Shown here: positions 7,831-18,561 of the stretch, piece after piece | Position numbering within the stretch: position 1 is the first letter of the stretch | Layout: every line of letters begins with the position of its first letter | Assembly (NCBI GenBank): GCA_964399635.1 | Contig: CAYNRU010000041.1 | Location: forward strand, 1 to 64,000 | From: UBA4615 sp964399635 | GTDB taxonomy: Bacteria; Pseudomonadota; Gammaproteobacteria; Burkholderiales; Burkholderiaceae_E | DNA length: 64,000 nucleotides | Reading direction: 5' to 3' | Made by a program: the position numbers and the translations under genes | The notes under the pieces: model-generated | What the model was told of the DNA's origin: nothing | Seen by the model: the letters and a program-made list of their open reading frames with translations, nothing else | The model's database searches: none

Positions 7831-8790
7831 TCAGACGCGCGGCTGCGCGCCGGGCACCGCACCCGGTCCAGCGACGCCCGGATGGCGCACCACGCTCATC
7901 GCCCCGGCGATCAGCGACGAGATGTCGGCGAGGTTGGCCGGCACAATCAGGGTGTTGCCCTGCTTGGCGATCTCACCGAAGGCTTGCACGTACTGCTCGG
8001 CGACCTTCAGGTTCACCGCCTGCATGCCGCCCGGGCGCTCGACCGCCTCGCCGATCCGCTCGATCGCGGCGGCGGTGGCCGCCGCCACCGTAGTGATGGC
8101 CGCGGCCTGCCCCTCGGCCTTGTTGATCTCGGCCTGCTTGTCGCCCTCGGAGCGCTGGATCGAGGCCTCGCGCTCGCCGGTGGCGATGTTGATCTGCTCT
8201 TGCTTGCGCCCCTCGGAGGCAGCGATCAGCGCCCGTTTCTCGCGCTCGGCGGTGATCTGCGCCTGCATCGAGCGCAGGATCTCGGCGGGCGGGGTCAGGT
8301 CCTTGATCTCGTAGCGCAGCACCTTCACGCCCCAGCTCATCGCGGCCTCGTCGAGCGCGGACACCACACTGCTGTTGATGAAGTCGCGCTCCTCGAAGGT
8401 CCGGTCGAGCTCCAGGCGGCCGATCACCGAGCGCAGCGTCGTCTGCGACAGCTGGGTGATCGCGACGATGAAGTTGGACGACCCGTAGGAGGCGCGCATC
8501 GGATCGGTCACCTGGAAGTACAGCACGCCGTCGACGGTGAGCTGGGTGTTGTCCTTGGTGATGCAGACCTGGCTCGGGACATCCATCGGGATCTCCTTGA
8601 GCAGGTGCTTGTAGGCGACCCGGTCGACGAAGGGCACGACGAACGACAGCCCCGGGGTGAGCGTCCGGTGGAACTTCCCGAGCCGCTCGACGATCCATGC
8701 ATGCTGCTGCGGCACGACCTTGAGCGTCTGGATCAGGAAGATCACGACGAGCAGCAGCACGACCGCCGCGACCACGCTGGTTCCGATCAT
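7831..8790 (-). CDS. SPFH/Band 7 membrane protein (QmcA/paraslipin type)
   Basis: 319-residue stomatin/prohibitin-family protein. One N-terminal membrane anchor (about residues 4-24) is followed by VPQQHAWIVERLGKFHRTL, the hallmark of the paraslipin/QmcA subgroup. The SPFH domain extends to about residue 190, and then an Ala/Glu/Gln-rich coiled coil (EREKRALIAASEGRKQEQ) drives oligomerisation. These proteins form large membrane rings tied to membrane quality control and microdomains. The partner NfeD gene lies 19 bp upstream in the same operon, the standard arrangement. Confidence 0.93.
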   Translation of the reverse strand: MIGTSVVAAVVLLLVVIFLIQTLKVVPQQHAWIVERLGKFHRTLTPGLSFVVPFVDRVAYKHLLKEIPMDVPSQVCITKDNTQLTVDGVLYFQVTDPMRASYGSSNFIVAITQLSQTTLRSVIGRLELDRTFEERDFINSSVVSALDEAAMSWGVKVLRYEIKDLTPPAEILRSMQAQITAEREKRALIAASEGRKQEQINIATGEREASIQRSEGDKQAEINKAEGQAAAITTVAAATAAAIERIGEAVERPGGMQAVNLKVAEQYVQAFGEIAKQGNTLIVPANLADISSLIAGAMSVVRHPGVAGPGAVPGAQPRV

Positions 8791-8809
8791 CGTTCCTCCG
8801 CGAACGGCT

Positions 8810-9238
8810 TCAATGGCGCGCGAGGATCAGCCGGTTGCCGGCGACCTCGCGGATGGTGTACTCGCCCGGGACCGCGGGCTCGCCGGGCACGATCTCGACG
8901 CTCCACTGGGTGCCGCGATATTGGATCCGCGCACGGCCGTCGGCGTCCCAGGCCTCGACGCGCACCCGCTCGCCAACGTCGGCGACGACGTCCGGATTGC
9001 GGCCCGCCGGGCCCTTGGCCGCCGCGCCCGCCCCCGTGCGCCTGACGAGCGCCGCGCCCACGAGGCTGATGACCGCGGCCGCGCCGAACTGCAACCAGAC
9101 CGGGCCGCCCAGCGCCGCCACCACGCCGGCGCCGGCGCAGCCCAGGCCGATCACCAGGAGATAGAAGGTGCTCGTGAGCATCTCGAGCATGCCCAGCACC
9201 AACGCGACCACCCACCACCAGTATTGAATCGCCATCAT
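8810..9238 (-). CDS. NfeD family membrane protein
   Basis: Short NfeD (about 142 residues) of the kind that pairs with SPFH proteins. Two or three membrane helices occupy about residues 1-75 (MAIQYWWWVVALVLGMLEML and a following Gly/Ala-rich segment). A soluble OB-fold domain ends GEYTIREVAGNRLILARH. It lacks the ClpP-like protease domain of long NfeDs. Start is uncertain between two adjacent ATGs (9236-9238 or 9233-9235); the earlier is given. Probably assists or anchors the SPFH scaffold. Confidence 0.9.
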   Translation of the reverse strand: MMAIQYWWWVVALVLGMLEMLTSTFYLLVIGLGCAGAGVVAALGGPVWLQFGAAAVISLVGAALVRRTGAGAAAKGPAGRNPDVVADVGERVRVEAWDADGRARIQYRGTQWSVEIVPGEPAVPGEYTIREVAGNRLILARH

Positions 9239-9324
9239 CGCGACAGCATCGCCCCCGCGGGTCAACAGGTCAACTCGATGCGACGTTGAATGATGGCGAG
9301 CCCCTGCTGGCCTGCGGACATGCG

Positions 9325-9353
9325 TTGCTCGTGCCCGAGGTTCCGGCTAGGAT
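9325..9353 (+). promoter_or_regulatory. Promoter of the periplasmic binding protein gene
   Basis: TTGCTC (9325-9330), a 17-bp spacer and TAGGAT (9348-9353) form a plausible sigma70 promoter about 90 bp upstream of the ATG at 9444. The spacing is ideal although the hexamers are imperfect. Confidence 0.5.
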
Positions 9354-9443
9354 TCGACCGCGGCGACGGCCGACCCGCAGGGCAGTCCGTCGCACACATG
9401 CCCACCCCCGTTCGCATCCAGCCATCCCCCAGGAGAAAGATCG

Positions 9444-10589
9444 ATGAATCTGCACCAGAAGGTCCTGAGCATTGCGGTCGCCACGGCGTTCGCTGCCGTG
9501 TCCGGCCTCGCATCGGCCCAGACGGTCGTCAAGATCGGGCACGTCGGCCCGCTGACGGGCGGCATCGCGCACCTGGGCAAGGACAACGAGCTCGGCGCCA
9601 AGCTCGCCATCGAGGACCTCAACGCCAAGGGCATCAAGCTCGGCGGCCAGACGGTCAAGTTCGAGCTGCTCGCCGAGGACGACGGCGCCGATCCGAAGCA
9701 GGGCACCGCCGCCGCGACCAAGCTGGTCGATGCCAAGGTCAACGGCGTGATCGGCCACCTGAACTCCGGCACCACCATTCCCGCGTCCAAGATCTACCAT
9801 GACGCCGGCATTCCGCAGATCTCGCCGTCTGCGACCAACCCCAAGTACACGCTGCAGGGCTTCAAGTCGGCCTTCCGCGTTGTGGCTCACGACGGGCAGC
9901 TTGGCGGCACGCTCGGGCGCTACGCCGTCAAGGACGTGAAGGCCAAGAACATCGCGATCATCGACGACCGCACCGCCTACGGCCAGGGCGTGGCCGACGA
10001 GTTCCAGAAGGCGGTGAAAGCCGCCGGCGGCAAGATCGTGGGCCGCGAGTTCACCAACGACAAGGCCACCGACTTCAACGCGATCCTGACCAAACTGAAG
10101 GGCGCCAAGCCTGACCTGGTGTTCTACGGCGGCATGGACGCGGTGGCCGGCCCGATGCTCCGGCAGATGAAACAGCTCGGCATCAACGCCAAGTTCATGG
10201 GCGGCGATGGCATCTGCTCGAGCGAGCTGATCAAGCTGGCCGGCGACGGCATGGCGGACGGCCAGGTGATCTGCGCCGAAGCCGGCGGCGTCACCAAGGA
10301 AAAGCAGGGCGCGATGACCGCCTGGCGGACCCGCTTCAAGGAGAAGACCGGTCAGGACGTGCAGATCTACGCGCCGTACGTCTACGACGCCACGATGGTG
10401 ATGGTCGCCGCCATGCAGAAGGCCGACTCCGCCGATCCGAAGAAGTACCTGCCCGAGCTCGCCAAGATCAGCTACGACGGCGTGACCGGCAAGATCGCCT
10501 TCGACTCGAAGGGTGACATCAAGGACGGCGCACTCACGCTCTACACCTACAAGGGTGGCAAGCGCGAGACGATGATGGTGGTCAAATAA
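9444..10589 (+). CDS. Branched-chain amino acid-type ABC transporter substrate-binding protein
   Basis: 381-residue periplasmic binding protein of the LivJ/LivK (type I, Peripla_BP_6) family. A signal peptide (residues 1-25, cleavage after LASA) is followed by TVVKIGHVGPLTGGIAHLGK, the classical start of leucine/isoleucine/valine-binding proteins, and then two Rossmann-like lobes. A strong ribosome site (AGGAGA) precedes the ATG. No permease or ATPase genes (livHMGF) adjoin it, and an intrinsic terminator follows at once, so it is monocistronic and an orphan within the window. Real ligand could be a branched-chain amino acid, another amino acid or an organic acid. Confidence 0.93.
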   Translation: MNLHQKVLSIAVATAFAAVSGLASAQTVVKIGHVGPLTGGIAHLGKDNELGAKLAIEDLNAKGIKLGGQTVKFELLAEDDGADPKQGTAAATKLVDAKVNGVIGHLNSGTTIPASKIYHDAGIPQISPSATNPKYTLQGFKSAFRVVAHDGQLGGTLGRYAVKDVKAKNIAIIDDRTAYGQGVADEFQKAVKAAGGKIVGREFTNDKATDFNAILTKLKGAKPDLVFYGGMDAVAGPMLRQMKQLGINAKFMGGDGICSSELIKLAGDGMADGQVICAEAGGVTKEKQGAMTAWRTRFKEKTGQDVQIYAPYVYDATMVMVAAMQKADSADPKKYLPELAKISYDGVTGKIAFDSKGDIKDGALTLYTYKGGKRETMMVVK

Positions 10590-10628
10590 GGGACCCCGAC
10601 GGGCGGGCCGCGAGGCCGGCCCGGACGG

Positions 10629-10654
10629 AGGCGCCGCGTTGTCGGCGCCTTTTT
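10629..10654 (+). terminator. Intrinsic terminator after the binding-protein gene
   Basis: Perfect 8-bp stem AGGCGCCG/CGGCGCCT (10629-10636 and 10643-10650) with a 6-nt loop, running into TTTTT. It ends the monocistronic transcript of the gene at 9444 and lies 27 bp before the next start codon. Confidence 0.85.
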
Positions 10655-10680
10655 CATTTGTGCCTTCAGTGGAGACTGCG

Positions 10681-11394
10681 ATGGACCCGACGACAACCCT
10701 GCTGCGTAGCGCCCGCGTCGTGGCGGTACTGCTGGCCGTCGCCGCGATCGGCGGCTGCGCGCTGCCGGGCCCGGGCGGCGTCCAACCCGAGGCGCGTCCC
10801 GATGTGCCGCCCCCCCCGCCGCCGCCGAAGCTGGCCGGCTCGAGCTGGTACTGGCTGGGCACAACGACGCCCGCGGGCGTGGTGGCCCCCAACGACCCGG
10901 GCAACTTCAACCTCGAGTTCCTGGACGGCGGCCAGGTGGCCGCGCAGCTCGACTGCAACCGGGGCGGCGCGACCTGGGCCCAGGACGGGCGCAGCCTGAA
11001 GTTCGGGCCGCTCAAGTCCACCCGCGCGGCCTGCGCGAGCGGCTCGGAGGCCGACCGGTTCGGGCGGCAACTGGCGCTGGTGCGCAGTGCACGGATCGAG
11101 ATGGGGCTGCTGGAGCTCGAGCTGGGCGAGGCCGGCATGATGGTGTTCGCGCGCGACCCCGACTGGCGGCTGCGCGGCTACGATTGCCCGAGCGGCCCGC
11201 CGGTGCTCGCCGCATTCGGGCGCGACCAGGCCGTGGTGCGCTGGAGCGGACGCACCTGGCAGATGCGCTCGCAGGCCACGGGGTCGGGCTCGCGCTACGG
11301 GGTGGGCAACGCGATCCTGTTCAGCAAGGGCAACGAGGTCACCCTCCTCAACGAGGGCAGGCAGGTGGCCGGGCCCTGCACCTCCCGGCGCTGA
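10681..11394 (+). CDS. Lipoprotein with META domain and C-terminal MliC lysozyme-inhibitor domain
   Basis: 237-residue predicted lipoprotein. The signal sequence ends at lipobox IGGC with Cys26, followed by a proline run. A META (HslJ-like) domain covers about 40-140 (LAGSSWYWLG, LDCNRGGATW). A C-terminal MliC-like domain covers about 160-237, with YDCPSG, SGSRYG and LFSKGNEVTLL, the pattern of membrane-bound inhibitors of C-type lysozyme. Cysteines in DCP and GPCTS fit the MliC disulfide. The ATG at 10681 begins the lipoprotein signal; an upstream in-frame ATG lies within the preceding terminator. Likely outer-membrane lipoprotein for envelope protection; activity is inferred. Confidence 0.8.
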   Translation: MDPTTTLLRSARVVAVLLAVAAIGGCALPGPGGVQPEARPDVPPPPPPPKLAGSSWYWLGTTTPAGVVAPNDPGNFNLEFLDGGQVAAQLDCNRGGATWAQDGRSLKFGPLKSTRAACASGSEADRFGRQLALVRSARIEMGLLELELGEAGMMVFARDPDWRLRGYDCPSGPPVLAAFGRDQAVVRWSGRTWQMRSQATGSGSRYGVGNAILFSKGNEVTLLNEGRQVAGPCTSRR

Positions 11395-11400
11395 AGCCCG

Positions 11401-11425
11401 CCGGCGCCCGCGCAGCGGGCGCCGG
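11401..11425. terminator. GC-rich hairpin between convergent genes
   Basis: Perfect 11-bp inverted repeat (11401-11411 and 11415-11425) with a 3-nt loop, lying between the stops of the META-MliC gene and ppsA. It lacks a T-run on either strand, so it is a weak candidate bidirectional terminator or RNA 3'-end stabiliser. Confidence 0.45.
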
Positions 11426-11431
11426 GGCGGC

Positions 11432-13831
<2,400 letters not shown>

Positions 13832-13973
13832 GGGAAAGTCCTGATGAGTGGGTGACCGGCGTGCAGGACACCGCCGCGCAGCGTGGCGGGTCGAGCGCTG
13901 TAGGCGAGCCGCTCGCAACGGAGCGAACGGCACGGCTGCAACACTCGGGCGGGCTGGCGCCCATGGAGGCAGG

Positions 13974-13979
13974 ATTTTA
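13974..13979 (-). promoter_or_regulatory. Candidate -10 box for ppsA
   Basis: TAAAAT on the minus strand, about 145 bp upstream of the ppsA ATG, with a weak TCGGCA-like -35 at 18-bp spacing. The 250-bp divergent region between ppsA and ppsR (13832-14081) otherwise shows no gene. Confidence 0.4.
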
Positions 13980-14081
13980 CTTCGCCGCCCCAGGCCATGC
14001 CGAGGAAAATGACCGTTCGCCCCGATACTGGACATCGGACCGATCCCATCCGAACCCCTGCCCGACCAGCCAGAGGACAGC

Positions 14082-14912
14082 ATGCCCGATTCCCGCCAGC
14101 ACCCAGCCGACCGAACGGTCTTCTTCGTGTCGGACGGCACCGGCATCACCGCCGAGACCTTCGGTCATTCGGTGCTGTCCCAGTTCACGGGCCTGAAACT
14201 GCGGCAGGTGCGCCTGCCCTTCATCGACAACGCCGAGAAGGCCGACGAGGCTGTGACCCGCATCAACCACCAGGGACGGGTCGACGGGCGCCGCCCGATC
14301 GTGTTCAGCACGCTGGTGAACACCAGGATCAACGACATCGTACGCACCGCCAACGCGCTGTTCCTCGACCTGATCGCCACCTTCGTCGATCCACTGGAGA
14401 CCGAGTTCGGGGTCAAGTCCACGCACACGATCGGACGCTTCCATGCGGTTGCCGAGTCGGACCGCTACAAGCAGCGCATCGAGGCGATCCACTACACGAT
14501 GGCGCACGACGACGGGCAGTTGCACAAGGACCTGGAGCAGGCGGACGTGATCCTGGTGGGGGTCTCGCGCTGCGGCAAGACGCCGACCAGCCTGTACCTC
14601 GCCGTGCAGCACGCGGTCAAGGCCGCCAACTACCCGCTGATCCCCGACGACTTCGAGCGCGGCAAGCTGCCGGACGTGCTCTACCGCTACAAGTCGAAGC
14701 TGTTCGGCCTGACCATCGCCGCCGAGCGCCTGTCCGAGGTGCGCAACGAGCGGCGCCCCGGCAGCAAGTACGCGTCGATCGAGAACTGCCGCATGGAGGT
14801 CAACGAGGCCGAGGCGATGATGCGCCGTGAGGGCATCCCGTCGCTGTCCTCGACCACCAAGTCGATCGAGGAGATCGCCACCACCGTGCTGACCCTGCTC
14901 GATCTGGAGTGA
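14082..14912 (+). CDS. ppsR: PEP synthase regulatory protein (bifunctional kinase/pyrophosphorylase)
   Basis: 276-residue DUF299 protein. It inactivates PEP synthase by ADP-dependent threonine phosphorylation and reactivates it by phosphate-dependent pyrophosphorolysis. The opening VFFVSDGTGITAE and the P-loop-like GVSRCGKTPTSLYLA (about 160-174) define the family. The late SIENCRMEVNEAE segment and the TLLDLE end are typical. A GAGGA ribosome site precedes the ATG. It diverges from its target gene ppsA, a common proteobacterial arrangement, and converges on the rRNA methyltransferase gene with 9 bp between stops. Confidence 0.96.
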   Translation: MPDSRQHPADRTVFFVSDGTGITAETFGHSVLSQFTGLKLRQVRLPFIDNAEKADEAVTRINHQGRVDGRRPIVFSTLVNTRINDIVRTANALFLDLIATFVDPLETEFGVKSTHTIGRFHAVAESDRYKQRIEAIHYTMAHDDGQLHKDLEQADVILVGVSRCGKTPTSLYLAVQHAVKAANYPLIPDDFERGKLPDVLYRYKSKLFGLTIAAERLSEVRNERRPGSKYASIENCRMEVNEAEAMMRREGIPSLSSTTKSIEEIATTVLTLLDLE

Positions 14913-14921
14913 GCTCGCCGG

Positions 14922-15713
14922 TCAGCCGGCCAGGCCGCGCTGGCGACGCTGCTCGAAGAGGCAGACCGCGGCCGCGGCTGCGACGTTGAGCGACTCCACG
15001 CCGCGCGCCTGGGGGATCCGCAGCCAGCGCGAGACGTCGGCGGCGATCTCGGCCGAAAGCCCCTCACCTTCGTTGCCCAGGAGCCAGAGCGACGGCGCGC
15101 GCAGGTCGGCACCGAACAGCGAGTCGGCGTGGGTCGCCCGCGTGCCGATCGGCTCGACGCGCAGCCGCGCGCGCACCGCGGACCAAGGCACGGCCTCGTG
15201 GATCGACAGCGCGAAGTGCGCCCCCATCCCCGCCCGCAGCACCTTCGGCGACCAGCACCAGGCGGTGCCGGGGGCGGTCAGCACGGTGGTGACGCCGGCG
15301 GCCGCGCAGCTGCGCAGCAGAGTGCCGACGTTACCGGGATCCTGGACGCGGTCGAGGTAGACCGCATCGGTCTCGATCGCGACCGGCAGCGCCGGACGCG
15401 GGGTGTCGATCGTGAAGGCCAGGCCGACGCCGTGCCCGACGGTGGAGACCGCCTCGAACAGCTCGTCGGTCACCACGGCGGCCTGCACGCCGTGCCGCGC
15501 GAGCAGCGGCCCGACCTCCGGGTGGCGCAGGCCGGATTCGCTGGCGAGCACCGCCCGCGGCTGGCCGCGGCACTGCAGGAAGGCCTCGCACAGGTGGATG
15601 CCCTCGAGCACCGAGCGGCCGAGCTTGCGCCGCTCGCGGGCCGAGTGGGCGAGCTCGGCGAACTCGCGGAACAGCGGGTTGTCGCGGGAGCTGATGCGTC
15701 GGGACTCGGTCAT
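14922..15713 (-). CDS. TrmH/SpoU family RNA 2'-O-methyltransferase
   Basis: 263-residue SPOUT-class methyltransferase. An N-terminal RNA-binding substrate domain (about 1-100) precedes the knotted catalytic domain with the three SPOUT motifs: YLDRVQDPGNVGTLLRSCAA, WLLGNEGEGLS and VESLNVAAAAAVCLFE. The target nucleotide (23S rRNA or tRNA) cannot be told from sequence. It overlaps rnhB by 4 bp (ATGA) at the far end of the lpx operon, an order I recall from other Burkholderiales. Confidence 0.92.
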   Translation of the reverse strand: MTESRRISSRDNPLFREFAELAHSARERRKLGRSVLEGIHLCEAFLQCRGQPRAVLASESGLRHPEVGPLLARHGVQAAVVTDELFEAVSTVGHGVGLAFTIDTPRPALPVAIETDAVYLDRVQDPGNVGTLLRSCAAAGVTTVLTAPGTAWCWSPKVLRAGMGAHFALSIHEAVPWSAVRARLRVEPIGTRATHADSLFGADLRAPSLWLLGNEGEGLSAEIAADVSRWLRIPQARGVESLNVAAAAAVCLFEQRRQRGLAG

Positions 15714-16405
15714 GGTCGGGGCGCCGCTGCGGCCGGCAGGGGGTCGGGCGCGGCCGCGGTCGGGCCTGCGCCGTCCGGCACCCGACCGCCCCCCGCCGCG
15801 ATCGCGGCGCGCACGGGGGCGAAGCCGGCGCGGTGCGCCGCGCACGGGCCGTGCTGGCGCAGCAGCGCCAGGTGCTCGGCCGTGGGATAGCCCTTGTGCC
15901 GGTCGAAGCCGTATTGCGGGTGGCGCCGGTGCAGGCGCAGCATCTCGGCGTCGCGCTCGGTCTTGGCGAGGATCGAGGCCGCCGAGATGCAGGGCTCGAT
16001 GGCGTCGCCGCTGACGATCAGCTCGATCGCGCAGGACAGGCGCGGCGGCTGGTTGCCGTCGACGCGCGCGAGCGTGGGCGCCACCGGCAGCGCCGCGACC
16101 GCGCGGCGCATCGCCAGCAGCGCGGCCTGCAGGATGTTGAGGCGGTCGATCTCGGCGACGCTCGCCCGCGCGACCGCCCAGCCGAGCGCACGCGCGCGGA
16201 TCGCGTCGGCCAGTGCCTCGCGCCGGGCCGCCCCCAGCTGCTTGGAGTCGCGCAGGCCGTCGATGGGACGGTCGGGGTCGAGGATCACCGCCGCCGCGAC
16301 CACCGACCCGGCGAGCGGGCCGCGACCGGCTTCGTCGACGCCGCACACCGTCCGCTCGTCGAAGGCGAGCAGCAGCGTGCCCTGCCCGATCGCCGCGCGG
16401 ATCAT
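15710..16405 (-). CDS. rnhB: Ribonuclease HII
   Basis: 231-residue endonuclease that nicks 5' of ribonucleotides embedded in DNA, the first step of ribonucleotide excision repair. Active-site motif CGVDEAGRGPLAG with Asp24/Glu25, DSKQLGAARREAL and ISAASILAKTERDAEM are all present. ATG at 16403-16405 (MIRAAIGQG) gives the family start with a slightly extended N-terminus. The tail after GFAPVRAAIA is Ala/Pro-rich (GAGPTAAAPDPLPAA) and non-conserved. It lies 13 bp after lpxB and overlaps the methyltransferase start; lpxB-rnhB adjacency is widely conserved. Confidence 0.95.
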   Translation of the reverse strand: MIRAAIGQGTLLLAFDERTVCGVDEAGRGPLAGSVVAAAVILDPDRPIDGLRDSKQLGAARREALADAIRARALGWAVARASVAEIDRLNILQAALLAMRRAVAALPVAPTLARVDGNQPPRLSCAIELIVSGDAIEPCISAASILAKTERDAEMLRLHRRHPQYGFDRHKGYPTAEHLALLRQHGPCAAHRAGFAPVRAAIAAGGGRVPDGAGPTAAAPDPLPAAAAPRP

Positions 16406-16418
16406 CGACGGGCGGTCC

Positions 16419-17624
16419 TCATGCCTCGGGCGGCCTGCGGCCGGCGGGACACATGGCGATGAGCGCCTCGGCCGCGCGCTGCGCACAGTCGCAGCGAAGC
16501 GCCTCGTGCAGCGCGGCGAAGCGCTCGCCCAGCCGGCCCGCCAGTGCCGGATCGTCGAGCTGGGCCAGCAGCGCCGTGCCCAGGGCCTCGGGCGTAGCCG
16601 CGCTCTGGAGGAACTCCGGCACCACCGATTCGTTGCAGAGGATGTTCGGCAGGCCGACCCAGGGCAGGTAGCCCATCCGGCGCATCAGCTCGAAGGACGC
16701 CCACGCCATCCTGTAGCCGATGACCATGGGCTTGCGGAACAGCGCGACCTCGAGCGTCGCGGTACCGCTCGCGACGAGCACCGTGTCGGCGGCGGCGATC
16801 GCGTCATGCGAGCGGCCCATGACCAGCCGGCAGTCGGTGCCCTCCGGCAGCCCGTGGCCGGCCAGGATGGTGCGCAGCCGCCCGAACAGTCGGTCGGTCG
16901 CGGCCGGCACGACGAACACCAGCTCGGGGCGCCTGCGCGCCAGCCAGGCGATCGTCTGCGCGAACACCGGCGCGATGTAGGTGATCTCGCTGCCGCGGCT
17001 GCCGGGCAGCACTGCCACCACCTGCCGGCCCTCGGGAAGGTCGAGCGCGCGCCGCGCCGCGACCGTGTCGGCGTGCAGCGGAATCGCGTCGGCCAGCGGA
17101 TGCCCGACGTAGGTCGCCGGAATTCCGGCGGCGTCGTAGAGCTTCTTCTCGAACGGAAAGAGCAGCAGCATCCGGTCGACCGAGCGGCGGATGCCCTCGA
17201 TCCGCCCGCCGCGCCATGCCCAGATCGAGGGGCCGATGAAATGCGCGACCCTCACACCCGACTCGCGCAGACGCCGCTCGAGGTCGAGGTTGAAGTCGGG
17301 CGCGTCGACGCCGACGAACACGTCCGGCTTCCAGGCGACCATCCGGTCGTGAAGGCGGTTTCGCACCCCGCGCAGGCGCGGGTACTCGCGCAGCACCTCG
17401 ACGTAGCCGCGCACCGCGAGCTCCTCCGACTGCCACCAGGCGTTGAAGCCGCGGGCCGCCATCGCCGGGCCGCCGATCCCGGCCGCCTGCAGGTGATCGG
17501 CCGAGCCGAGCTGGCGCTGCAGGCCCTCGAGCACCGCGGCGGCGAGGAGGTCGCCCGAGGTCTCGCCGGCGACCATGCCCACGCGCAGCGGGCCCGCTGG
17601 GTCTGTGGCGGGCGCGCTGACCAT
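16419..17624 (-). CDS. lpxB: Lipid-A-disaccharide synthase
   Basis: 401-residue GT19 glycosyltransferase that joins UDP-2,3-diacylglucosamine and lipid X to form the beta-1,6 disaccharide of lipid A, at the inner face of the cytoplasmic membrane. Motifs are VGMVAGETSGDLLAA at the N-terminus, FIGPSIWAWR, YVGHPLAD and the nucleotide-binding VLPGSRGSEI. ATG at 17622-17624 (MVSAPATDPAG) is used; a start at MVAGETSG would shorten it by 16. Lies 14 bp after lpxA and 13 bp before rnhB in the lipid A operon. Confidence 0.96.
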   Translation of the reverse strand: MVSAPATDPAGPLRVGMVAGETSGDLLAAAVLEGLQRQLGSADHLQAAGIGGPAMAARGFNAWWQSEELAVRGYVEVLREYPRLRGVRNRLHDRMVAWKPDVFVGVDAPDFNLDLERRLRESGVRVAHFIGPSIWAWRGGRIEGIRRSVDRMLLLFPFEKKLYDAAGIPATYVGHPLADAIPLHADTVAARRALDLPEGRQVVAVLPGSRGSEITYIAPVFAQTIAWLARRRPELVFVVPAATDRLFGRLRTILAGHGLPEGTDCRLVMGRSHDAIAAADTVLVASGTATLEVALFRKPMVIGYRMAWASFELMRRMGYLPWVGLPNILCNESVVPEFLQSAATPEALGTALLAQLDDPALAGRLGERFAALHEALRCDCAQRAAEALIAMCPAGRRPPEA

Positions 17625-17638
17625 GTTGCGCGGCGCGC

Positions 17639-18559
17639 TCAGCGGACGATGCCGCGCTCGACCCGGCCGAGGAATGCGGTGAGCAGGCTCAACGCGTCGA
17701 CGGCGCCGAGCGCCGCGGCGCCCCGCGGCCCGTCGGGGGCGACCGCATCCGGCGTGGGGGCGACTGCGTCCGCAGATGGCCCGCTCGCGGCGGGCGGCGC
17801 GGCGGGTCGGACGGCGGCGCCGGGCGCGAGCTGCGCGGCCAGCAGCGCATCGAGCTGCGCGGCCAGCTGCTCGCGCGCCTGCGCCAGCGTCAGCTCGGAT
17901 CGGTACAGTGTCTTGTAGGCACGGCGCAGCAAGGCGATGGTGTCGGCGTCGAAGCCGCGCCGGCGCAGGCCCTCGGCGTTCAGCCCGTGCGCCGCCGCCG
18001 TGTTGCCCGACGCCATCACGAAGGGCGGGATATCGTGCAGCACCACGGTGCCGGTGCCGGTCATCGCGTGCGGGCCGATCTTGCAGTACTGGTGCACCTG
18101 CGAGCAGCCTCCGAGGATCGCCCAGTCGCCGATCTCGACGTGGCCAGCAAGGTTGGTGGTATTGGCGAAGATGGTGTGTGAGCCCACCACGCAATCGTGG
18201 GCGATGTGCACATAGGCCATCACCCAGTTGTCGTCGCCGATGCGCGTCACGCCCGCATCCTGAACCGTGCCGCGGTTGACGGTCACGCACTCGCGAAACA
18301 CGTTGCCGTCGCCGATCTCGAGTCGGGTCGGCTCGCCCCGGTACTTCTTGTCCTGCGGCGCGCCGCCGATGACCGCGTGCGGATGGATGCGGTTGCCGCG
18401 GCCGATCGTGGTCGGGCCCTCGACGATCGCGTGCGCATGGATCACGGTGCCGGCTGCGATCCGGACGTCCGGGCCGATCACTGCGAATGCGCCGACCTCG
18501 ATGTCGTCGGCCAGCTCGGCGCGCGGATCGATCGCGGCGGACGGATGGATACGCGCCAT
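17639..18559 (-). CDS. lpxA: UDP-N-acetylglucosamine acyltransferase with C-terminal insertion
   Basis: First enzyme of lipid A synthesis, transferring 3-hydroxyacyl from ACP to UDP-GlcNAc. The left-handed beta-helix of hexapeptide repeats fills residues 1-190, with catalytic His121 in YVHIAHDC and the conserved TNLAGHVEIGD and HGLNAEGLRRRGF. At 306 residues it is longer than the usual approximately 260. The excess is an Ala/Pro/Asp-rich low-complexity stretch (about 243-285) between the penultimate helices and the conserved end LGRVERGIVR. ATG at 18557-18559 lies only 2 bp after fabZ. Function should be unaffected because the insert lies outside the helix and active site. Confidence 0.95.
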   Translation of the reverse strand: MARIHPSAAIDPRAELADDIEVGAFAVIGPDVRIAAGTVIHAHAIVEGPTTIGRGNRIHPHAVIGGAPQDKKYRGEPTRLEIGDGNVFRECVTVNRGTVQDAGVTRIGDDNWVMAYVHIAHDCVVGSHTIFANTTNLAGHVEIGDWAILGGCSQVHQYCKIGPHAMTGTGTVVLHDIPPFVMASGNTAAAHGLNAEGLRRRGFDADTIALLRRAYKTLYRSELTLAQAREQLAAQLDALLAAQLAPGAAVRPAAPPAASGPSADAVAPTPDAVAPDGPRGAAALGAVDALSLLTAFLGRVERGIVR

Positions 18560-18561
18560 GC

